This document shows positions 35,692-49,720 of a stretch of DNA of 64,000 nucleotides, one piece after another. Location: contig NC_088117.1 of assembly GCF_036370855.1 (NCBI RefSeq), positions 5,332,001 to 5,396,000 on the forward strand, written 5' to 3'. Below the pieces are notes generated by a model that saw nothing but the letters and a program-made list of their open reading frames with translations, did no database searches and was not told the DNA's origin. Each line of letters begins with the position of its first letter. Position 1 is the stretch's first letter. This DNA comes from Dromaius novaehollandiae. Taxonomy: Eukaryota; Chordata; Aves; Casuariiformes; Dromaiidae. A program made the position numbers and the translations under genes.

Positions 35692-37374
35692 GCAGTCCGT
35701 CCACGCAAGCCACAGGAATGCAGTTTAGCTTATTGCTTGTTGGCGACTCTGTGATTCAAAATAATTAAGAAAGGTAGAGGAGCACAACACCCGCCCCCTC
35801 GCAGCAAATAACAAGCAGACAATAAGAAAGGAGCGTTTTTTGCAAGGAGAGGATTTCTCGGTGGATTTGTTGGGCCCTGAATTCCAGGCTCACCGGTCAT
35901 GTCGTGCCCACGTTTGCGGTGCCAATTCTCAAGGCGGGCTGGGTACCTTGGACCGGGGCAAGGCACATCCCAGCCCAACAGGGAGGCCCCGCAGCTCGGG
36001 ATTCAGCTAAGCTTTATAGGGACGACCACATGCTGCCTCCCTGGGGTTGGCACTATCACAAGTATTACAGCAATCAGATGCTATCGCTGGGGCATTTGAA
36101 GACTGACAGGAACGCTGGGCTGGGCTGGGGACAGGGCTGGGCTCTGAGCAGAGGCTGTGTCTGCGCAGAGGGGGCAGCTGGCCGCGGAGGACGAGTTTCC
36201 ATGGCTCGGTGTGTGCTGCCCACGGGGGAAAAGAGCTGCGAGAGGCAACGCTGACCTGCTGTCAGCGCCCAGCGAACTGCTGCTTATGTATCCTACCCCT
36301 TCTGGAATGGGAGTGACATTTTCTGCTTTGCATTGTCACTGCTTTTGGCTTTGCCCTTCTGCAGTGCCTGTGCTAGAAGAAGGAAACAGTGCACAATGCC
36401 ATCTTGAGAATATATCTTTGAGAAAGCTCTCCTAACATTTCTACTATTTGAGAAAAGCACCCTTTTAAACTGGGTTTTCTTTTAACCATCTGTGACAGCT
36501 GACCCTACTCCCATCAGCCTGATGGAGGAAGAGGTTAGCGATAGCGCAGGTGCCGCGTCAGAGTATTGGAGCTTTGCCTTTAAATGCATACACGAGGCTG
36601 TCAGTAAACTGTTCTCGCAGTTCACACGTTTTTTTTCAGGACAGCAAATGCTGTGAGGACACTAATCGTTATCCTCCAACAGATGCCACCCTCCAATACC
36701 CGACCACAGGTGTCAGATGGAGGGAAGTAAATGTACCTGACACATCCTGCCTCAGGTGTCTGACGCTTTTTTGGAACTGCATTAAACGGTGCCCATCAAG
36801 TACCTCCGGCACAGGGAAGACAACAGGCTGCTCTCTGAAGGGAAGAGGCTGCTTGTTCGAGGAAACCTCTGGAAAAGGCAGAGGAGACAGGATTTCTGAG
36901 ACGGCAAGGGCTGGTGGAACAGCTGTAGGCTGGGGAGAGGCTTCAAAGCCTGTGGGCCATTTCTGCTCTGTGGCAACCCTGGGAAAGTCACTTAGGGCTA
37001 TCAACACTGGGAGATTACCCTGAGCTGCAACTAATGCCAGGTCCACGCTCAAAACAAACACGCTGAGAGTGTGATGCTTCTCACAGGAGCTGCGTGGCCT
37101 GCCGGGGAGGAGGAGAAGGTCCCTTAATGCTGATGGACTGCTGCGATGCAGGGTAGACCAGTGCCTCCCCAGTGTCACGGCCTCCCGCCGTCGCCTGCTG
37201 GGCTCAGGAAGGCAGGCGATGCTCTCCAAGACTGCACTGCGCGCACCGCGTGCCCTGCTCCGAGGAGCTTCACCAACATAAACTCATACAGTGCTGGAGC
37301 GGACACCGCAACAGGACTGATACTACCCCGAGCAACTGCTCTCCCTTGAGGTAGCGGACACTCTGTATGAGTAA

Positions 37375-37540
37375 CATTCAGTCTCAATGTCTCATTTTCC
37401 CATCTGCAAAACAGAGATAATCATATTTTCTGCCCTACCTATTTGCTTTTAAGAGCCTTGGGCAGGGACTCTCTGACGCTGGGTAGACACCGTGCCGAGT
37501 ACCCTGGGACCTCAGGCTCAGCTGGAGTCCCTGAGCCCCG
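37375..37540 (+). repeat. MIR-family SINE, 3' half
   Basis: In order: cattttcccatctgcaaaac, agagataatcatattttctg, gccctacctatttg, then agccttgggcagggactctct and the tail. This is the order of MIR-type SINE core and tail. It is divergent and therefore old. Confidence 0.7.
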
Positions 37541-40500
37541 CTCTATCATAGTGATGGACAGGAACAAAAATAGGGTCTATCAAGTGTAAATACTGCCAGG
37601 TATATACCTGTCTAGGTATCTTCCACAGAGAGCTCCTCTCAGTGCAGGTTGTTTTTTTTCTCTCTGTTCTTAGTAAAATTCAGCCCTTTGTCCCTGAGGC
37701 TGCTGATGGATAGTCATGGGGGCCTGTCCTTGGGAGCAGCGCGTGGACTGAGCTCCATGAAGGGGCAGGACGAAGAGACCGGCTCAGACTAGAGCCCTTG
37801 CTGAGGCACGGTTCGCAGAAGTAATACACTAAATTAGCCACGCTCTTTTCCAGAGGAGATGAGGGGCCTGCTGCCACCTGCCCCCGCAGTACAAGAGATA
37901 CAGAAACTAAAGGCAGTATCAAACACCTTCCCACCTGGCCCCCAGACTCCTTCCAAGCAGTGGTTGTAGTCACTCGAAGCTGGGTGGCACTGGGGAGACA
38001 AGAAGAGGGAGGAGAGGCTTGTAGGAGACCGTTTGCTGAGTATGTCTGTGTGCACGGCTGTTCCCCAAGTAGCACTGAATGAGTTAGCTCTGGTAGAGCT
38101 GTATCAGCTTGAGTGCTGAGGAATGGGAAGATGCTGCTACATGACTTTTGAGACTGAAGGATCGCCTCCATACTGCACTGGGTCAACATACCACACTGCA
38201 CGGAGTCTCTAAGAGTTGCCCTCTGCCTCTTAGCTATAAGGCAATGCAGAGCCAAAAAGCACAGAAGGCAAGGTGCAAGTGTTTGTGCTCGTTACTCCCC
38301 TCTAAGAGAAAGTCAGATGCAGCAAGTTTGAGCCAAGCTACAACGCATACTTGCTCAGCTCTCGTTCTTTGTAACACTTCATCAGTCTCTTTCTGTTTCA
38401 CATCCCTGCCGAACAAGATCCAAAAAAAAAAAAAAAAGGATGAAAGTAAAAGAAAGAAACAAAGGAAAAATCCCAACCATTTCTTGCTACTGCCTGGATC
38501 CACTGCCTCACTGCTAGAGAAATTCATGGCAGGACATTCACCTCCCCAACCTCAGCCTCAATGTCTCAAGGTTGGAATGGCAGGGGAAAGATTTTCCTAG
38601 AAACGCTCTCAATAAACCCCGTCAGAACAGCAATTCCCAGTGTCACAATGGCTGTGAAAGAGGACCATGATACACAGGCCCTCTTCTGCTCCCGAGAGCC
38701 CTGCTCCTGAATGATACCTCTGCTGGAGGGTCAACATCCCACAAGGAGCTCCTTTGCCATTCATTCACCTCGCAACAGGCAACGCTAAGATTGCCTTAGG
38801 TGAAAACTTGTTTCACTAAAATCAAAGGAAAAATGCAGGTTCATTTCAGCAGGGCCAAGATTTTACCCAGGAGGTGCAGCACTGTCACTGCAGCCTTCCT
38901 GGTCTCTGCGTCCCCATGGTGCCGTCACAACCATGGGGGTGAGAGAGGCAGAAGCACTGGCTGAAACCCTTTGCCTTTTTCTCTGTCTTACAGATTTCCT
39001 TCTTTGTGACCCTTGCTCCCTGCAACCACTGGCAAGTAGCAGATAATTGGTCCCTCATCCCTCACACTCGATAAGGTTTCTATTTCCCTAGTGTGTGGCT
39101 CACGCTCTGAGTACGTCCTTTCAGGAGCAGCTTTACACCACTGATTAAGGAGGAGCACAGCAAGCCTCCCTGGAGAGACAGGCTGCTGCATTGAACAAAA
39201 GCTCCCGATGGAGACAAAATGCGGATGAGAGAACAGCTCCCTGGCATGGCAACAGGGCAGCACATCCCAAAAAGCAGCCCCCACATGAGATAATACTAAC
39301 ACAGCCTATGTCATAAGCCTAGGGCTTTTGCTCCTGTGCTCACTCTAGGGAACCAGGAGCCTTGGTCTTTATCAGTTTGAAGCAGCCCAGCAAATCCTCA
39401 GGATGTCCCACAGGGAGGGGCCCCAAACTTTGGAGACAGGATGTTGGCACAAAAAACAGGATCACTGAGGAATTATCAGCTTTGGGGAGGATGGAGAGAG
39501 GATGTTTGGGGTCTGTATTTCTTGGCTGTTGCGTCCTTGCTTTCTTCCTCCCGGCTGTGAGGATGAGGATTAGCAAATGTGTTCATACAGGGCAGCTACT
39601 GGCAAAGCAGCAGAAACTGGCCTGGTTCTTCTCAAATCCCACCATGTGCCTCAGGGCTTGGGGCAAGGTGTTCACCCCCCTCCACCTGGCAAGGTCAGAG
39701 AAGCTCCCAGGTCACCCAGGAAGTGAATCCTAGTGTCCTTTGGTGGAGGAAGGAACCAGAAGGAGGTGGTGCTGAGCCACTACTGGCTGATGCTTTTGTC
39801 CCTAGCAAAGCAAAAGCAGTTCATATCAGTCTGTCAAGTGCCAGAGTCACTGTTCTGCTGCGACTCACCAGGAGATCCCAAACAAGCTTTTGGACAAAGG
39901 TCAAACGAGTTAACTCCCAGTGCTGCTGGAGCAACTCCACCCACACCACGATTCATATTGGAGCCCGAGGCTGCAAATCACAGGGGCTTGTCCCGCTCCG
40001 GCTGCAGAGCATCAGCAATAGCTGGTGATGGAAGTGAGCTGTCCTGAAGCAGCTCAGCCGAGGAGGGCTTTCCCCAGGCTCTGCATCCCACATGGCTGCA
40101 ACATCCTCAGCTCCTGCCACATCCTTCACACTTGCACCACAACACCCCTAGCTGCTTTCAGCTCTCCACAATACCCCAGTGCTCCCAATGCCACCTCCAC
40201 CCCCTGCTACCACAAGACCCCCAGACAGCACCCTGTGTACTCTGTCATTCCCACTGCAGTACCTTCTGCCCCTGCCTCTTCCCTTAGGGAACCAGGCCTG
40301 GAACAGCTCTGCCCCACTTCTTTGACCAACAGTCACCCTGAAGCCTCAACTCTGAGAAGGTTATGTATTCACGGGTAAGCCACTACTTGGAGGTTACAGC
40401 CTGTCTTCTTCACACAAATCTAAGGCTGGGTGGCTTTTGGCCTCAGCATGCGAGTCCTGGGTAGGTCTCCAGAGAGAGACAAATCACTTGTAGTACCTTC

Positions 40501-42659
40501 CTGCACCTTGGGCTACTCCTGAGACAACTGCCTTCTTCTCTGAAAAGAACCAACAGGGCTTGGGGAGGCTGCGGCTGCAGGGAGAAGGCTGCTCAGAAGG
40601 AGAGGGGGAATAAATCGAACTCTTCCTCCAGTTGTGCCAGGGAGAAAGCAGAGATGAGAGAGGCCCTGAACCCCTGCAGTGAGTTCCACAATGGAAATGT
40701 TCACAGCTAACCATACCAGCCATTTAACCTATAAACTCTCTGAAAAGCTTGGCCACCACCGTCCCCAGGGAGATGGGGGAAGAGGAAGGTTGTGACCTTT
40801 GGCAAATTGGGAAACGTTTGCCCCTCCCAACCTTACAGTCATTCTAAACAAGAAACAGACACTCAACAGTTTGCTACCCCAGGAGATCCCCTTGGTAGGG
40901 CTTGTTCTCATCCTCCTGGGGGCTTGGCTTCCATCTGGACTGCTGGTTGAAATACAGCCCAGACTGGTAGTGACTTCAAAAGACAGTGTCATCTCAAGAG
41001 CAGTGGGTGGTCTATGTCAAATGAGTTGATGGCTCTCTGTTCTTATATAAGCCACCACAATAGGCCTCCTGATCCACATTCCCAGAAGAAAGGCAAAGGG
41101 CTGCATTGACCGCAGGGAGTGGAGTCTGTCCTTGGCCCCAAGGGTGGTCCCTCTAGCTTAGGCTGAATCACCTTAGTAGGTTGGTATGGGGAGGCTGATG
41201 GGCCCCCGACAAGCAGGGACTCCCTTCTTCACATTTGTTCTCTGGCACCATTTGCCAGCCCTAACTTCACCCTCTGCATAAAACAAAGCAAAACAAAGCA
41301 TGACAATAATAAAGGAACACAATAGAATTTCCTTGTGTTCCTTGTGGCTTGGAGGAGGGGGAAGCCTCTGTAAGTCTCACTCAGAAAATCCAAGGGAGGA
41401 AAGGGCCAAGTGCTCTGGCCTCCAAGCGAGAGGCATCGATACCCTAGGCTAGTCTGCGACAGCGGCAAGGGCAGCGCTGCACTTGGAACGAGCCTTTGCA
41501 ACGTCCCTTCCTCGCGGCCAGCTGCAGCCTATGCAGCATGGAGAAGACAGGAAGACAGTGCACTGCTGGCAGGGGAGAAGCCAAGAGGTAGATGATGGTG
41601 GCAAAGCAGGGACGTGCCCATGACACTACGGTTAGCCCATGGCTGAATGGGAGCTGTGCGTAGCAGCGAGCCCAGGCAGAAGGACTCCAGCCAGGTCTGT
41701 GGTCTCCTCTACCCACTGGCCTTTCCCCCCACAACCCGAGGCCCTTGAATCAAAGGGGGATGGCCTGAATGGCTGACAGCGGGTGGGAAGTTCTCACAAA
41801 TCTGACAGGCTGACAGGGGAGGGCTGAGGGTAGGACGGGGCGGGGGGAGCGAAACAAATAATAAAAACAAAATCCCAGTAAGCACGTTAGAATTCTTTTG
41901 AAGTCCAGAGGAGCTTTCAGGCAGGGTTATGTACATCTCCCAGCCCGGCGTGATTTACACATTCCTTGCAAGCAAAGGAATCTTCTCTGATTTGAAGTAA
42001 AACAGATGTTTGGGGTTTTTCTTCCCCCCCTCTCACCCCCTTTAATCATTTCTTTATTGAAATGATGACTATACAGCAGACCATCCCAGAGAGAGAGCCC
42101 TGCTACCCCCAGCAGGCCTTTGATGGGACCAAAGACCCACTACCTTGAATAACATGAAAGTGCCTTGCTATTGAGGCAGATGCATTTGCGAACCTCCTGA
42201 GCACAAGCGTGCTGCAGAACCAGTCCCGCTCTACTGGCAGACACTGCTCCTTAGGTATCATTCCCTGCAGGTTTATTTCCTTTTTGCTTTAGGCAGAAGG
42301 ACTATGATTTGTATCATCTTTCTCCCTGCAGTTTTTTCTCTACTGCAGCTACAGCTAACGCATTAATCCTCCATCCCTCCTCAGTTACACTGTCCCGGGC
42401 AAGGTGTCTCAGGCAAGGGGAGCACTAGCCTCCCTCTGCTGCTAGTCCAAAGGACTTGCTGTGCTTGACGGTGGGGTTTGTCCCTTTTACACGTTAACGT
42501 CACACCTCACCCTTGCTGCAATCTAGTCAAACAGCTTGTTTGAGAAGGACAGCCCAGACCATGCACAAGAACAGCAAAAGCTGACACACGGGAAGTACAA
42601 ACTACAGGAGCGTCGCTCCCACATCACCGAGCGAAACAACCCAGCACGTGGGACTGTGT

Positions 42660-42860
42660 TGGCCAGGCAGGCTGGGTGTCTGGGCTCTCTTGGTTTGAGT
42701 GCTGACTGTGTGATTTCAGGCAAGTCACTTTGCCCCAATTTTCTGTCCCATTTTTTCCCTCCCACTCACCCAGTAAAGTCATTTGGAGAAGGAACTTCGT
42801 TTTCCTAGAAGGATGTATAGCACCTAGCACCATGGGGGCTTCTGAGGGCTGGTTGACACT
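42660..42860 (+). repeat. Near full-length MIR-family SINE
   Basis: gtgtctgggctctcttgg, gactgtgtgatttcaggcaa, gtcactttgccccaattttc, then atgtatagcacctagcacca and tgggggcttct. This gives 5' part, core and tail in the right order. It is one of the clearest SINE copies in the window. Confidence 0.7.
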
Positions 42861-43749
42861 GCAAACTAATACTACAGTCATGCCCTTAAGTTTACACTCA
42901 TAATAACCTATAGCCAGTAGTAAATTCATCCAGCCCCCCATCTTTCTTTTCTCCCTCTTTTTTCCTTCTTCTTTTTCTTTTAAACCCGTTTGTTATTTCT
43001 CAGTACTTCGTTGGTGGCAGGGTGGGAAGGTTTTTTGTAACACATTCACGTACCATCGGGACTCACTCCCATTCCCGTCTGGTACATGAGATTGCACAAG
43101 AGAGAGAAACAAACGGGGATGAGGAAATGTGTGTTTATGAGAGGCAGCACTGCCATCGTGAGCAAGGGACCCCCCGCAAGAGAGCCGGCCTGGGAGCCAG
43201 TTGCGAATTTCCATTCTCTCCTAACGCTCCATTCATGACTGGTTTCATATCTCCCTGGTGGCTCCGCTACTGGCCACGGTCCCACAGCACGGCGCGGGAG
43301 TCACACCCCCCCATGCTCCCTCGTCTGTGATATTTGTCGGGGGGAGCGCCCGAGGGAGGAGAGAGGTTGTTGTCTCGTAAAGATAATGAATTGAGAAAGA
43401 ACAGCGGCCTTTGCTTTCGTAGCCGTTCCTTGTTTTTCTCCTGCGGGAGAGCAGGCTCTCCTGCAGGCTCCCCTTGCATCCCACAAACGCTCTCCTCGCG
43501 GCCCACCTCTCCTCAGGCCCTCTCCCCTCCCTCCGACCCTCATGTGGCTCTTGTTCAGCGCTCGCCATGGAGGCTTGCACGGGCCTTCCCCGCTTGGCGC
43601 GGTGCGGCAAGGTAGAGAAGCAGCTGCTATCATCGCCGTGACCATCCTGCTGACCCGATCGGGAACCCTCTGTATAATCCAAACCACATTGCTGCCTGAT
43701 CACATACAGTCACCAGTAAATAACCTTGACTGCAGCAGCCAGGAAGAGT

Positions 43750-43820
43750 AAGGGATCCTATATCAGTGCTATTAATGATTTAGAATCGTACATCATTTGC
43801 AGATGACACAGAGAGGGGCT
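43750..43820 (+). mobile_element. LINE (CR1-type) reverse-transcriptase relic
   Basis: The + strand reads ggatcctatatcagtgctat, then codons for INDLE at 43771-43785 and, after a frame change, FADDT at 43796-43810. This is the catalytic FADD box region of CR1-type LINE reverse transcriptase. It is short and frameshifted, so it is dead. Confidence 0.6.
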
Positions 43821-46159
43821 CATCCCTCACTGATCCCACGCCCAGCCATCTGCCCCGGTAAAGTCCAGGCCTGATCCCACTTAAAGTGGCTCCAAGCCAA
43901 AATCACCCTGGTTGACAATTATTCCTGCCCGATGCTGGTCTGTATGCAAGGAAGGAATGCAGCATCGCTGATCTCATCTCTCCTTCCTCACGTGTTGCAG
44001 AGCTCCCAGCCCCGGGCCTGGGGTTGGATTCCTACCCCCAGCAAACAGGTGGGGTATTAATAATAATAAAAGCAGTATCTCATGCACACATACTACAACC
44101 CACCTGGGTCCCTCTCCCTTCTGCTCCAGCCAGCCCCTCCACCTTCCTCCCTTTCTCCACACACCTCAATTTCATTATCTCTGATCTTGAGCTGCCTATT
44201 ACATGCTTTTTGCCAACATAAATATTTAATCCCAGTGCATTGCACAGAAAGGCCCTTGTGGAGTTAATACTTCAACTCATGTTTCCACTTGGAAAACAAT
44301 TCAGTGTGTGGCAGTGTGGCAGGTATAAACCAGGGACAGAGCTGCAAAGCTAGAGGTGGCCTGGAAGGGTTTAGGAGGCTGCGGGGGCTGAAGTGAGGGT
44401 GAGGGTTTCGTGGAAAGGGCTGACCTGCAACGGGGCAACTCTGCAGAAGCAGCTACCGAGCAGATTTGGATATACAAGAAGAGCCACCGAGCTGCAAGCT
44501 CCCACACTGGGGAGCACAGAAACACAGTAAGGACGGGATGGTGTGACACACGACCAAGAGGAAAACAAGGTGCAGCACTTTGCTGCATGCCAGCAGCTAT
44601 TTAGGCTATTCTGCTCTCTACAGTGCCCTTCGTGTTCAGGAAGAAAAGCGAAGGGCTCTGAGCTTTCTCCCACAGCCTGATTCTCCCATGCCAACCTCTC
44701 CTGGCAGAGAAGGCTGGGAGAAAAGCAAGGGGGAAGCCCTGCCTCAGGCTAGCTGAGCCCCTGCCTGGTCCCTGACGCAGGCCAGAGAGAGGCCGGGGTG
44801 CTGCCAACTCTGCTGCTGCCTCCCTGGACCGATGCTTTCGGTGACTATGGCGCAACAGGAGCGTGGACAGGACAGGCTGCAGAATGACAGCAGGGCAACT
44901 GCATGAACGCAAACGCTGGAAAACAAGCCCTCCCTAATGCCCTCCATAGTACTGCCTTTTAAAATTTGATTTTGCAGCCCAGTCTAGATAGACACGCAGG
45001 TCTGGCGGGTCGTCTTCTATTCCTCCCCCACCCCTCCAAACCTACATGAGATGGCTGAAAACAAGAACAAGGCAGATAAGCCCTGCACCCTTCCCACCTT
45101 GGGCAGAGCTCAGTGCCGTGCTGCAAGGTCCAAATACAACAAAGTAGTATCAAACAACGTGCCCTGGAAGCCGACCAGCATGACAACTGAAGGACAGTGG
45201 TGGCAGCGGCCAGGGCCAGCACAGCTGTGGCCCAGCATAGCCCTGGCTCCGTCAGGCAGAAACCGGCATTCCTGTCCTCCTACCTAGCTCCAAGTGCTGC
45301 AAACCTCCTCCAGCAAGGCACCAACAGTTGCAATGACGTGAAAAACCCTACATGAACGGTTTGCTTTACCTGTTAGAGCATATACCTAACCAGCTGCACA
45401 ACTGTCCACAAGTATGTGCATGCACAGTCACACAGTCCTAGTCAAACACCTCACAGCACACACACACGCCCAGTTGTTCTTTAGAGCAGAGGCACAGGAG
45501 GCTGGATCTGCCTGTCCCTCAGGTAAACGCATTACAGACTGCAGCAGCGCCGTGAAGGCTGGCTTTGTTAGATCACCCGGGCAGTGCGTTCTCTGGTTTC
45601 TGAAGGTCTGCGAGTGACTACAAAGAGCGAAGATGTGCAAACACCACCCTGCCCCATTGCCAGTCCCTGCTGCTCCTGGCACTGGCACGTGCCTCTGAAC
45701 CAGCCACCAGCGAGCGTTTGACCAGGGGTTGTTGTCTCCTGGGAGCTGTGGAGAGTGTGGTTCTACATACACATCCAGCATCCTCAGCTCCCCAGGAGAA
45801 GCAGGCACCCAGTGAGTACATAGTCTCTTGCGTTAGGGATATGTACTCCTCCTGCTCTTCTGTCACCTAAAGGTTGGAAGACTGCGATGTTGCAATGATG
45901 CAAACCAGACAGAAACAAAAGATGAAAGTATTCTAGCCCAGAAGCCGGCCCTTCTGCTTGTGGCTGTGCAAAAAAATTAAGAAGTGAGGCTATTTCCATA
46001 AATGTAAGCCAGTGGGAGATGTTAGAAGGAAGGCAAAAAAAACTCCAGGAACTGCATGCTCCAGAAGCAGCTCTGGTCATTGGTGACTGCGTGTTCATGG
46101 ACGCTGCCCTGCCGAGGGAAGTGCTGCGGGTATTTTCCATCATTGGCCCATATACTCAT

Positions 46160-46262
46160 CCACCAACCTCAACGGGTTTTAGGAAAGGGAACTGAGGCAT
46201 AGAGGAAGGAAGCACCTTGCCCACAACCACCCAGCAAGGCAAAAAGACATTTCTTGAACCAA
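46160..46262 (-). repeat. MIR-like SINE, reverse orientation
   Basis: The + strand shows ggaaagggaactgaggcatag and accttgcccacaaccaccca, the reverse complement of the MIR core (ttgggcaag ... tgcctcagtttcc). Confidence 0.6.
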
Positions 46263-47128
46263 ACGCTGCAGGTAATGCTGCCAGCCGGTCACACGTTTCG
46301 AAGTCAGGGCACAATCCTGGGACAGGCTCAGTTCAGAGACGGGGCCCGAGGGCCCTCCCTGCGGGCTCCCGGGGTCCCGCTGCCCACCGCCATGGGCACT
46401 GGTGCTGGGGCTGCTCCTCAGCCACTCGGGGAGGGGTCATGGCCCACTGCACTGGGAAGGAGATCGTTACACAGACCTACAAGTCTGGCCCTCCTGCTTC
46501 TCTGCATCTCCATCAGAGCGAGCAGACGCCACAGCACCCTGAGAGGGAGGCGGTGGCTGTGGCTGTCCCTGGGACTTCCCAGGCAGAAGCCAAGAGCAAA
46601 AAAGACGGAAGAAAAGAGACGGACCCTGATTAAGAGGACTGACAGCCCAGAGCAGAGCCAAACGCCCCGGGATGGCTACCGTCCAGCAGCCAAGTGCAAA
46701 TGAGTGCAGACATGAGGCCGCACTCTCGGCGCGGAGCAGGGGGACCTGCACGTCGGCTAGCCGCACTGCCAGTGCCCAAGCCGTTTGGGCAAGCGTCTGC
46801 CAACAACCTGGCCATGAGTTCCCTGAATTCGGGCTCTGCTCTTTCGTGTTCCTGATAGGGTGCTGGGTCTGCACGCCTGGCTCTCCTGCGCATGCAGCAG
46901 AGACGGGATCCCCCGCCCCACCGCTTCCCTCATCCGTTGTCACTTGAACAAAGAACAACCCTCACCCCCTACTTTTCTGGTTTTTTTCCTTTAGAAACAT
47001 TTAAATTATGACATAAGTTTTGGCTCTGAGGGTTTTCAGTGAAAGCCAGGGTATTTTCTTTCCCCTTTTCATAACAGAAACCATATTGCTGTATAATCAA
47101 ATTTATCTCATTCCTGAAGAGCAGAGGG

Positions 47129-47130
<2 letters not shown>

Positions 47131-47161
<31 letters not shown>
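47131..47161. repeat. (GT)n microsatellite
   Basis: About 15 GT units preceded by agagggaa. Confidence 0.95.
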
Positions 47162-47162
<1 letters not shown>

Positions 47163-48009
47163 TGACCAGGAGTGATGAGGGCATGCGTGTGGGGGGAAAT
47201 CACTCTAAAGGTACCCAAGGCAAATACTCACAGCTTTGGCAGTACAAAACAGTGTCAGATTGGGGCACTAAATAGGCAGTAGCTGCCAAACTCAGATGTT
47301 ATAGTGAGGAGAACAGCACAATAAAATGGGAGAGGAAGCTGAAAAGTAGCTGCTTGGTTACCGAGGTGGCATCTATGTGGTGGGATGGGACTCTCGTCAC
47401 CACCTCCGGGGTGGTGTTCCCTGCTGGAGTGACAGCATGCTTGGTCACTATTAAACCACTCCCCATATGGGGATTTTGATCTCATTCCCTCAGGCCTACA
47501 GATACGTCTCAACAGAGTGGAAAAAACAGCACACACTACTGCAGAAACCTGCCCAAAGGGAATGGATGAAAACTACCTGCCTCCAGCAAACCCAGCTGCA
47601 GCAGGGAGGGCCCCAGACCCGGCACGCTGTGCTCAGCGCGTGCGGAGCATACTTGGCTGGCGTCTGCCCTGTGCTGGGCTCTTGCCCTTATGACTCTGCT
47701 GACTTTCTGTGGTCACGTCAAGCTTCTCAGAAAGGGCTGGGCTGCAAGGGCAGTATTCGGGCAACAGCAGTGGAAGAGGAATGTTTCAGGCACAGTAACA
47801 GCTACTCAGAAAGATCGTGCTAAAGTCCTCAATGGCACAGAGCCCTGCTGGAAGTCCAGAAACAGCCTGGAAGAAGAGAGAGTTGCCAATATGCCCAAAG
47901 GAAAGAGAGATGCTCCAGTCAACACGAGTATTTTGTCTCCCCAAGCTCCCTGGCAACCACTGTCTCGCTAGCCTTCAAGAAATCTACCAAAGGATGTAGC
48001 TAAGTTCTA

Positions 48010-48065
48010 ACACCTCTGTTTTACAGGTGGGAAAACTCAGGAAGAAGCAGCTACTTTCAAGTTAC
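48010..48065 (-). repeat. MIR-like SINE relic, reverse orientation (short)
   Basis: cctctgttttacaggtgggaa followed by aactcagg matches the reverse complement of the MIR segment ttcccatctgtaaaa. Confidence 0.45.
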
Positions 48066-48449
48066 TCACTAAATTCGAGTGTCTCCATTTTATGCTGACC
48101 TACTTTGGTACAAACTAAGCTGAAGTCAAGGGGAGCTGTGGCTCTGCCAATGAAGACTTGAAGATGCTGCTGGCTGGGAACCCAAAAATGGAGATACCTG
48201 AATTTATTAGCTACTTTTGCAAAAGCAAAAAGGGACTTGGTCACCTACAGCACTAACGTAACTTGAGACAGGCAATGAAAGCTCTGAATATGTGAAACAG
48301 AGATTTCTAAAGCCTCAAAACATAACTGAGGGTGCTCTGAAAAAGTAGGCACCCTTGACAAACCTGCTATTAAACAAAAAGCTTAAGCAGCAGCAGTTAC
48401 AGCTAAGGAACTACAAGCAATCCCCTGCCCAGCTTCTGCTCCACAATCT

Positions 48450-48540
48450 GAATCTGAGCCTCACTGAAGTCTAGGGAAATAATACACCCCATTGACTGCA
48501 ATGGGGTCTGTGTGAGACCCCAAAATCAAAGACTGGACCA
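48450..48540. repeat. Short palindromic ancient repeat
   Basis: Contains the perfect 8-bp stem ccccattg/caatgggg around actg, within text (tgaagtctagggaa ... gactgcaatggggtct) similar in style to the palindromic repeat in the PAPPA 3'UTR. Family not named. Confidence 0.4.
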
Positions 48541-49609
48541 GTATGGAAAAGCCCAGATGCACTCAGTTTCCTCTAACATTCCTATTAAGGATTTGAAGAG
48601 GAAAAACAAAACAAAACATAACAAAACCATCACATTTCTTTTTTGGAAAAAGCAATCCAAAAACCCAAGGAATAAGTAAATGGTCAATCAAGATCTATTG
48701 GAAAGTAGCTGAGTACAGCAACCCTCTGTGCAGGGGACTCCCTCATCCAGCAGCTCCCCCATAATAAGCACCCTGCAGACTGGGAACAGATTTATCCCGC
48801 AACCTTGAGAGAGAGAACGGGTGGCAGAGCTGGAGGGGTTGCTCTGTGCTGATAAACTGCAGTGTGGCAGGACCAGGAGATGGGTGCCCACAGACGTAAG
48901 GCTTTGCGTAAATGAAAGATTAAAAGAGAAATCTTGTTTTTTAAAATGCATAACAAAAAAAAAAAAAAAAGGAAAAGGAAGATAACAAAGTGCTCTCTGG
49001 GAGATAAGGCTAGTGAGGAGCTTTCTGTGCCTTTGTTGTTACAAGAAAAGGATAGGGAGGGAGAGTATGTGGCAGGTGTCCTCCGGAAAAGCAAAACAAA
49101 ACAAAAGTTTAACTAATTTTATAGACTTGCAGGCCATGTATGAGGTATGCACATTGCTGGAATGAGCTGGGACAGATCTTGCAGGTAAAAGCATCTAAAC
49201 TTTGCTTCCTAGAGTGTGGAGGGAAAGATGGGCAGATAGGATTAACTTGTGACTTACCTTTTTATTTGGATCAGCATCACCTTTTGGGCCCAATATCTCC
49301 AGCTTTTGGGAGCTGGGGTCCCATTCAGAGCCTGTCTGAGCTGATTTATTCCAGGGGGGATGTGGATATGCTCTAGCCTCAATGATACCTGTAGGTGTGG
49401 CAGTACCTGAACTGCTGGTCCTTAGAGCAGCTTCCCACATCCTTCCTGGTGGCACATTTATGCATACAGCTGAGCTGCTCTTGGCCACTCCTTAGGGCTG
49501 GAATTAGCCTATTAAAAACTTAAATTGTCTGTAGATATCATGTCGAACTGCTACTGGGTGCAGGAAGGCAGTCAAAGGAGGAGGCAGAAACTTCCTTCCC
49601 CGACATCAA

Positions 49610-49720
49610 AGCATTTTGCAGCAATGAGTGAACCCACACGCTGTAAATCTGACCATCATTTTACAGAAAGAGATAGTGTAAAGTTTGCCTGGGGTGACAC
49701 AAGACCTTTCCACCCACAAA
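49610..49720 (-). repeat. MIR-like SINE relic, reverse orientation
   Basis: catcattttacagaaagagat, agtgtaaagtttgcctgggg and tgacacaagac follow the reverse MIR core order (cattttacag ... cttgcccaaggtcacac). Confidence 0.5.

Noticed and set aside
36669..37229. 186-codon open frame on the - strand
   Set aside because: Runs through MIR-like text and does not continue any ASTN2 phase. No resemblance to astrotactin.
37680..38255. 191-codon open frame on the - strand
   Set aside because: No ASTN2-like sequence and no good splice sites at its edges.
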